A DNA stretch of 17,429 nucleotides from Anaerolineaceae bacterium (GTDB lineage Bacteria; Planctomycetota; Phycisphaerae; FEN-1346; JAACEH01), in the NCBI GenBank assembly GCA_011682595.1, contig JAACEH010000001.1, forward strand, positions 1 to 17,429, read 5' to 3'. The position numbers and the translations under genes are program-made. The notes beneath the pieces are model-generated. The model had not been told where the DNA came from and ran no database searches. It worked only from the letters and a program-made list of their open reading frames with translations. Of this stretch, positions 14,516-17,429 are shown in pieces; the first letter of the stretch is position 1; each line of letters opens with the position of its first letter.

Positions 14516-15667
14516 TTACAGCCGCTCGAAGGGCTCGAAAAGTTTGCGATACTCGTCCTGGGCGAAGCGGTCGGTCATGCCGGCCACGTAATCGCAGACG
14601 GCCCGCTTGATGCTGAACTCCTTGGCGTAGGCCTGGTAAGTCGGTGGTAACTGGCGAACGTCCCCTTCATAGGTGGCCAGCATTCGCTTCAGAAACCGCT
14701 GGGCCTTGGTGGTTATCCGCATGACGCGGTGATTGTGGTAAACCCGTTCCATCAGAAAGGTCTCGACCTGGCTGACGTTCGCCTCGAGGTCTGCGCTGAA
14801 ATGCATCAGTCGCCGTGGCGCGCTGCGAACGTCATCGCAGGAGGCGGCGCCGCAGGCCTCGATTTCCGACTCGGCCACCCCCAAGACGTCGCGGACCATC
14901 ATGTCAATCAGCAGCTTGGCCACTCGACGAACCTTCTGGTCAAGTGTCAGGTGAGCCACCGCCCGGGCGAAGTCCTCCTCGGCCCGGAGGAACAGTTCCA
15001 GCTCGACAAGCTCCTCTGCCCGCACCAGCCCCATGGCCAGGGCGTCGTCCAGATCGTGGCTGTCGTAGGCAATGCGGTCGGCCATCTCAACCGCCTGGCC
15101 TTCCAGCGGCGGGTGCAGCAGCGGGAACTCCTCCAAGGCCTGGGGCTGATCGTGAACCGTGCAGTGCTTGGCGATGCTCTCGCGGACCTCGTAGGTCAGG
15201 TTCAGTCCGCGGAAGGCGGGGTAGGGGTGCTCCAGCAGGTCGACCACCCGCAGGCCGTGGCGGTTGTGCTCGAAGCCGCCGCAGTCGGCCATGAAATCGT
15301 TCAGGGCGGCCTCGCCACCGTGGCCGAACGGTGTGTGACCCAGGTCGTGTCCCAGGGCCACGGCTTCGGTCAGGTCCTCGTTCAGGTTCAGGGTCCGGGC
15401 CAGCGTGCGGGCAATCTGGGCCACCTCCAGGGTGTGCGTCAGCCGCGTCCGGTAGTGGTCGCCCTCGTGGGTGACGAAAACCTGTGTCTTGTATTCCAGG
15501 CGGCGGAAGGCCGTCGAGTGAATCACCCGGTCGCGGTCCCTCTGGTAGGCCGTGCGGAAGGCGTGTTCGGGTTCATCGTGCCGCCGGCCCTTCGTCCGGC
15601 CGCTGGCCGCGGCGTAAGGGGCCAGAATGTCCTGCTCGCGGGCTTCGATGTCGCTTCGGGTCAGCAT
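14516..15667 (-). CDS. dgt: Deoxyguanosinetriphosphate triphosphohydrolase (dGTPase, HD domain)
   Basis: A cytosolic HD-superfamily enzyme that removes triphosphate from dGTP (or dNTPs more broadly), tuning nucleotide pools. ATG 15667 is chosen because AGGAAGG lies 9 nt upstream and MLTRSDIEAREQDILAPYAA is the expected N-terminus. The 383-residue product is typical of the short dGTPase-like class (E. coli Dgt is about 505). Metal-site and family motifs are DRDRVIHSTAFRRLEYKTQVF, RTRLTHTLEVAQIAR (first His), ALGHDLGHTPFGHGGE (the HD pair, 107-108), FEHNRHGLRVV, and EMADRIAYDSHDLDDAL (last Asp). The start follows the HIT gene stop by 5 nt, so it is the third gene of the operon beginning at 16682. 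Confidence 0.93.
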   Translation of the reverse strand: MLTRSDIEAREQDILAPYAAASGRTKGRRHDEPEHAFRTAYQRDRDRVIHSTAFRRLEYKTQVFVTHEGDHYRTRLTHTLEVAQIARTLARTLNLNEDLTEAVALGHDLGHTPFGHGGEAALNDFMADCGGFEHNRHGLRVVDLLEHPYPAFRGLNLTYEVRESIAKHCTVHDQPQALEEFPLLHPPLEGQAVEMADRIAYDSHDLDDALAMGLVRAEELVELELFLRAEEDFARAVAHLTLDQKVRRVAKLLIDMMVRDVLGVAESEIEACGAASCDDVRSAPRRLMHFSADLEANVSQVETFLMERVYHNHRVMRITTKAQRFLKRMLATYEGDVRQLPPTYQAYAKEFSIKRAVCDYVAGMTDRFAQDEYRKLFEPFERL

Positions 15668-15672
15668 GGCGG

Positions 15673-16158
15673 TCAGCCTTCCTGCCGGGCCTTTACCAGG
15701 AGCCGGCAAAGGTCCTCCAGGGCCTGAGGAATAATCTTGACCTCGGCCAGAACGGGCATGAAGTTCGTGTCGCCGTTCCACCGCGGCACGATGTGTATGT
15801 GCAGGTGTCCCGGCAGCCCGGCCCCGGCCACACGGCCAAAGTTCATCCCCACGTTGAAGCCGTCCGGACGTATCGCCTTCTTTAACAGCTTCATGGTGCC
15901 GGCGGTCGTCCGCATCAGTTCGCCCATCTCCCGGTCCGTCAGTTCGTCGAGATCGGCCTTATGATCGTTCGGGCAGACCAGCGTATGGCCGTTATTATAT
16001 GGAAAACGATTGAGCACTACGAAGCTGTGCTCGTTGCGGGCCACGACCAGATCCCGGGCGTCGTCGTCGCTGCCCAAGACGTCGCAGAGGAAGCAGCCGC
16101 CCTTGTCGTTGATACCGTTGATGTAGGTCATGCGCCAAGGCGCCCAGAGGCGTTCCAT
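15673..16158 (-). CDS. HIT-family hydrolase (Ap4A phosphorylase/hydrolase-like)
   Basis: A histidine-triad nucleotide-binding protein that probably cleaves dinucleoside polyphosphates or AMP-lysine-type adducts. ATG 16158 follows a perfect AGGAGGT with 6-nt spacing; longer upstream frames are non-coding. The 161-residue product starts MERLWAPWRMTYI, has a zinc pair CFLC (22-25), then FVVLNRFPYNNGHTLVCPNDH, PDGFNVGMNFGRVAGAGLPGHLH and the triad HLHIHIVPRWNGDTNFMP (His 118, 120, 122). The WAPWR opening and GDTNFMPV ending are typical of the Ap4A-phosphorylase-like branch. It lies between the metallophosphoesterase (14 nt) and dGTPase (5 nt) genes, together a nucleotide-phosphate housekeeping operon. 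Confidence 0.93.
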   Translation of the reverse strand: MERLWAPWRMTYINGINDKGGCFLCDVLGSDDDARDLVVARNEHSFVVLNRFPYNNGHTLVCPNDHKADLDELTDREMGELMRTTAGTMKLLKKAIRPDGFNVGMNFGRVAGAGLPGHLHIHIVPRWNGDTNFMPVLAEVKIIPQALEDLCRLLVKARQEG

Positions 16159-16172
16159 GTCCCGACCTCCTG

Positions 16173-16682
16173 TCAAAGTTTCTCGATCCAGACCTGCGGC
16201 TCGCCCCGGCCCAGTTCCATCATGGCGAAGGTGTGGCCGTATCCGCGGCTGCGCGTCGGGCTGCCGGGGTTGACGAGCCAGACCCGCCGTCCGTCGGACA
16301 GCTCGACCTGGTCGATGTCGGGGCAATGCGTATGCCCGTGGACAACGGCCAGAAGTTGCTCGTAATCGCCCAGGAATCGCCCGATGGCAGCTTTCGGGCC
16401 CTCGCGCACCAAGGGCAGCGAGTGGATCACCAGAATGCTCCCCGCAGGGGTTTCGACCAGGCGGAACTCCGGCAGCGTCTCGTCCAGCGGGCTGCGGTCG
16501 GTGTTGCCGGAGATGGCCACCACTTCCGGCCCGATGGCCTTGATCATCTCCAGCCCGCTCAGGTCGCCGATGTCTCCGGCGTGCAGAATCAGGTCGCACC
16601 TTCTGAACGTCTCGACGAGCCTCTCCGGCAGCACGGGCCGCCCGTCGCGAACGTGAGTGTCGCTGACCAGGCCGATTAACAA
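16173..16682 (-). CDS. Metallophosphoesterase, YfcE/MJ0936 type
   Basis: A small calcineurin-like phosphodiesterase, 169 residues, cytosolic. The di-metal motifs are complete: GLVSDTHVRD (Asp 8, His 10), LILHAGDIGDLSG, AISGNTD, LVIHSLP and VVHGHTHCPD, ending with VNPGSPTRSRG. The start is TTG 16682, preceded on the minus strand by GGAAAGGGA with 8-nt spacing. The next methionines lie inside the conserved core, so the TTG is well supported. YfcE-type proteins cleave phosphodiesters such as model bis-pNPP in vitro and their natural substrates are uncertain. First gene of the operon with the HIT and dGTPase genes. Confidence 0.92.
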   Translation of the reverse strand: MLIGLVSDTHVRDGRPVLPERLVETFRRCDLILHAGDIGDLSGLEMIKAIGPEVVAISGNTDRSPLDETLPEFRLVETPAGSILVIHSLPLVREGPKAAIGRFLGDYEQLLAVVHGHTHCPDIDQVELSDGRRVWLVNPGSPTRSRGYGHTFAMMELGRGEPQVWIEKL

Positions 16683-16726
16683 ACGGATAGTCCCTTTCCG
16701 CTAACCGTGGCACCCTGCGCAGCCGT

Positions 16727-16751
16727 GTAGGGCGGCTGAAACGCAGCCGCC
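16727..16751 (+). repeat. REP-like palindrome, copy 1
   Basis: GTAG (16727-16730) is followed directly by GGCGGCTG, loop AAACG and CAGCCGCC, a perfect 8-bp stem. A GTAG tetranucleotide at the foot of a GC-rich hairpin is the classical REP layout. It lies in the 5' intergenic region of the phosphoesterase operon. Read on the other strand its foot is GCCGCCCTAC. Confidence 0.6.
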
Positions 16752-16770
16752 GATTGTGAGAATAGACCGC

Positions 16771-16791
16771 GTGGCTGCAAGCAGCCACCCT
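16771..16791 (-). repeat. REP-like palindrome, copy 2, interrupted by the IS110 element
   Basis: GTGGCTGC (16771-16778) and GCAGCCAC (16781-16788) are perfect arms, inverted relative to copy 1 (minus-strand foot AGGGTGGCTG against copy 1 AGGGCGGCTG, read without the tetranucleotide). The plus strand runs GCAGCCACCCT, as copy 1 does (GCAGCCGCCCT read through its loop side differs at one base near the foot). Copy 1 continues AC where copy 2 continues TG. The similarity ends exactly there, which I take as the insertion point. Confidence 0.5.
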
Positions 16792-16835
16792 TGTATGATC
16801 ACTGCGACTGTTGCAAAATAGGTTTAACGTGTAAA

Positions 16836-16985
16836 GAGGCGCTGCTGTCCCCCGGCCGGGGGACAGCAGCGGGGCGACCGGGAGATCGTGCCACCCTGGG
16901 CCTGCAAGGTAAGGCCGCTGTTGTAGCTGGATCCCCGGTCGTCTTTACATCGGGCCGCGCCCGAACAGTCGCAAGAGCCGCAGCC
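16836..16985 (+). ncRNA. Candidate IS110 bridge RNA
   Basis: Known IS110-subgroup elements transcribe a bridge RNA from the left end, with a 5' hairpin, then a target-binding loop and a donor-binding loop. Here a perfect 32-nt palindrome (16840-16871) forms the 5' hairpin. CGACCGGG (16875-16882) pairs with CCCGGTCG (16934-16941) to enclose an internal loop capped by GGCCT/AGGCC (16899-16903/16912-16916). The loop's left strand has GCCACCCT (16890-16897), equal to the host flank; the right strand has TTGTAG (16921-16926). A further hairpin TCGGGC/GCCCGA (16950-16964) followed by CAAG (16972-16975) could form the donor loop, since CAAG pairs with the CTTG at the left junction. Ends are estimates. 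Confidence 0.5.
16840..16871. repeat. Perfect 32-nt palindrome in the IS110 leader
   Basis: The arm CGCTGCTGTCCCCC is exactly repeated in inverted form around a GGCC centre, with no mismatch over 32 nt. It has no T-tract on either strand, so it is not a terminator. Its place 50 nt inside the element suggests the 5' hairpin of the bridge RNA. Confidence 0.85.
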
Positions 16986-17024
16986 TTGCCGCCACGAGCT
17001 CGCATTTGCAAGGAAGGGACCCTG

Positions 17025-17429
17025 ATGATGAGCACCTCCACATTCGTCGTCGGCATCGATGTCAGCAAGAAAACTCTCGACGCCCATCTGTTGCCCGAAG
17101 GCCGCAGACCCCACTTTACCAACAATCCCGCCGGCCGGCAAGCCCTGTTGCAGGCCGTGTCCTCAAAGAAGCTGCAATGCGTGGCTATGGAGGCCACCGG
17201 CGGTTATGAGAGAGCCCTGGCCGTGGGACTCGACGCCGCCGGTCTGCCCGTGGTGGTGTTGAACCCACGCTGGGTGCGCGACTTCGCCCGGGCCACCGGC
17301 CGTCTGGCCAAAACCGACCAGATCGACGCCCGGCACATTGCCCAGTACGCCCAGAAGGTCCAGCCCGAGCCGCGTGGTGTGCCCGATGCCACAGGCCGTC
17401 GCCTGCAGGACCTGGTCGCTCGCCGCCGA
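17025..17429 (+). CDS. IS110-family transposase (DEDD recombinase), 3'-truncated by window edge
   Basis: The N-terminal RuvC-like DEDD domain of an IS110 recombinase, which with a bridge RNA joins donor and target DNA. ATG 17025 (a second ATG follows at 17028) is preceded by AAGGAAGGG. The 135 visible codons have no stop. Catalytic motifs are VVGIDVSKKTLDAHL (Asp 12), CVAMEATGGYERAL (Glu 56) and LAKTDQIDARHIAQYAQ (Asp 98, Asp 101), plus the family stretch VVLNPRWVRDFARATG. All four DEDD acids are present, so the domain seen is intact. The C-terminal Tnp domain with the catalytic serine (Transposase_20) lies outside the window, so activity cannot be judged. The 5' leader contains the candidate bridge RNA. 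Confidence 0.93.
   Translation, partial: MMSTSTFVVGIDVSKKTLDAHLLPEGRRPHFTNNPAGRQALLQAVSSKKLQCVAMEATGGYERALAVGLDAAGLPVVVLNPRWVRDFARATGRLAKTDQIDARHIAQYAQKVQPEPRGVPDATGRRLQDLVARRR

Larger units (their letters stand above)
16792..17429 (+). mobile_element. IS110-family insertion sequence, left end and 5' part
   Basis: The transposase start at 17025 is unmistakably IS110-type. The non-coding stretch before it (about 233 nt) is structured, as expected for the left end of the IS110 subgroup. I place the left boundary after CT at 16790-16791, where the REP-like sequence is cut. The right end is beyond the window. IS110 elements have no obvious terminal inverted repeats, so the boundary rests on the repeat comparison and is provisional. 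Confidence 0.6.

Noticed and set aside
14729..15727. Long plus-strand frame (332 codons) opposite dgt
   Set aside because: It is antisense to a clearly recognised dGTPase; composition reflects codon bias of the other strand.
16159..16788. Possible N-terminal extension of the HIT protein
   Set aside because: It overlaps the metallophosphoesterase gene on the same strand in another frame, while ATG 16158 has a perfect AGGAGGT.
16803..16810. TGCGACTG as an alternative IS110 left junction pairing with CAGTCGCA at 16967-16974
   Set aside because: Not excluded, but the flank it implies (GTATGATCACT) has no counterpart in the loop, whereas the CT at 16790-16791 fits both loop strands and the point where the REP-like repeat breaks off.

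Overview
This is a GC-rich bacterial chromosomal window, most likely from a planctomycete of the Phycisphaerae type. That placement is inferred from a PEP-CTERM surface protein, an eno/ftsB-type gene pair, serine-recombinase debris next to a tRNA, secreted PHP-domain proteins and an IS110 element. No rRNA is present to confirm it.

Layout. 1-1438 (+): 3' part of enolase, overlapped by a DivIC/FtsB-like cell-division protein. 1609-4061 (+): a sugar-nucleotide pair (RmlA-like thymidylyltransferase, RmlC-like epimerase) followed without a gap by a secreted PHP-domain phosphoesterase. 4107-4880 (-): a xylose-isomerase-like TIM-barrel enzyme, divergent from the next unit; back-to-back promoters flank a 10-bp tandem repeat. 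5057-9540 (+): a tightly overlapping five-gene run (2-hydroxyacyl-CoA dehydratase-like protein, YbhN/LPG-synthase-type membrane protein, cytoplasmic PHP protein, PilZ protein, O6-alkylguanine-DNA alkyltransferase). 9662-10235 (+): tRNA-Arg(ACG) and, 26 nt later, tadA, the deaminase that acts on that anticodon. 10285-12228 (-): an ArsR-HTH/methyltransferase fusion with a perfect palindromic operator over its promoter, then a nucleoside phosphorylase. 12299-13125 (+): a degraded patch holding a tiny ORF, a frameshifted small membrane protein and the tail of a serine recombinase running into tRNA-Pro(CGG). 13107-13220 (-): tRNA-Pro with a fully consensus sigma70 promoter and its terminator. 13590-14423 (+): a PEP-CTERM protein behind a textbook sigma54 (-24/-12) promoter. 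14516-16682 (-): a phosphoesterase/HIT/dGTPase operon. 16727-17429: two REP-like palindromes followed by the left end and transposase start of an IS110-family element.

The most interesting system is at the right edge. The roughly 230-nt leader of the IS110 transposase folds like a bridge RNA: a strong 5' hairpin, then a stem-enclosed internal loop. The left strand of that loop carries GCCACCCT, identical to the last 8 bases of the host flank. The right strand carries TTGTAG, which would pair with CTACAA. Together they spell the edge of the REP-like repeat seen next door (GCCGCCCTACA). This suggests a programmable recombinase whose guide is written for the REP repeat it sits in. Other notable points are the tRNA-Arg(ACG)/tadA neighbours, the sigma54 promoter of the PEP-CTERM gene, the regulator-enzyme fusion with its operator, and the recombinase remnant overlapping tRNA-Pro.
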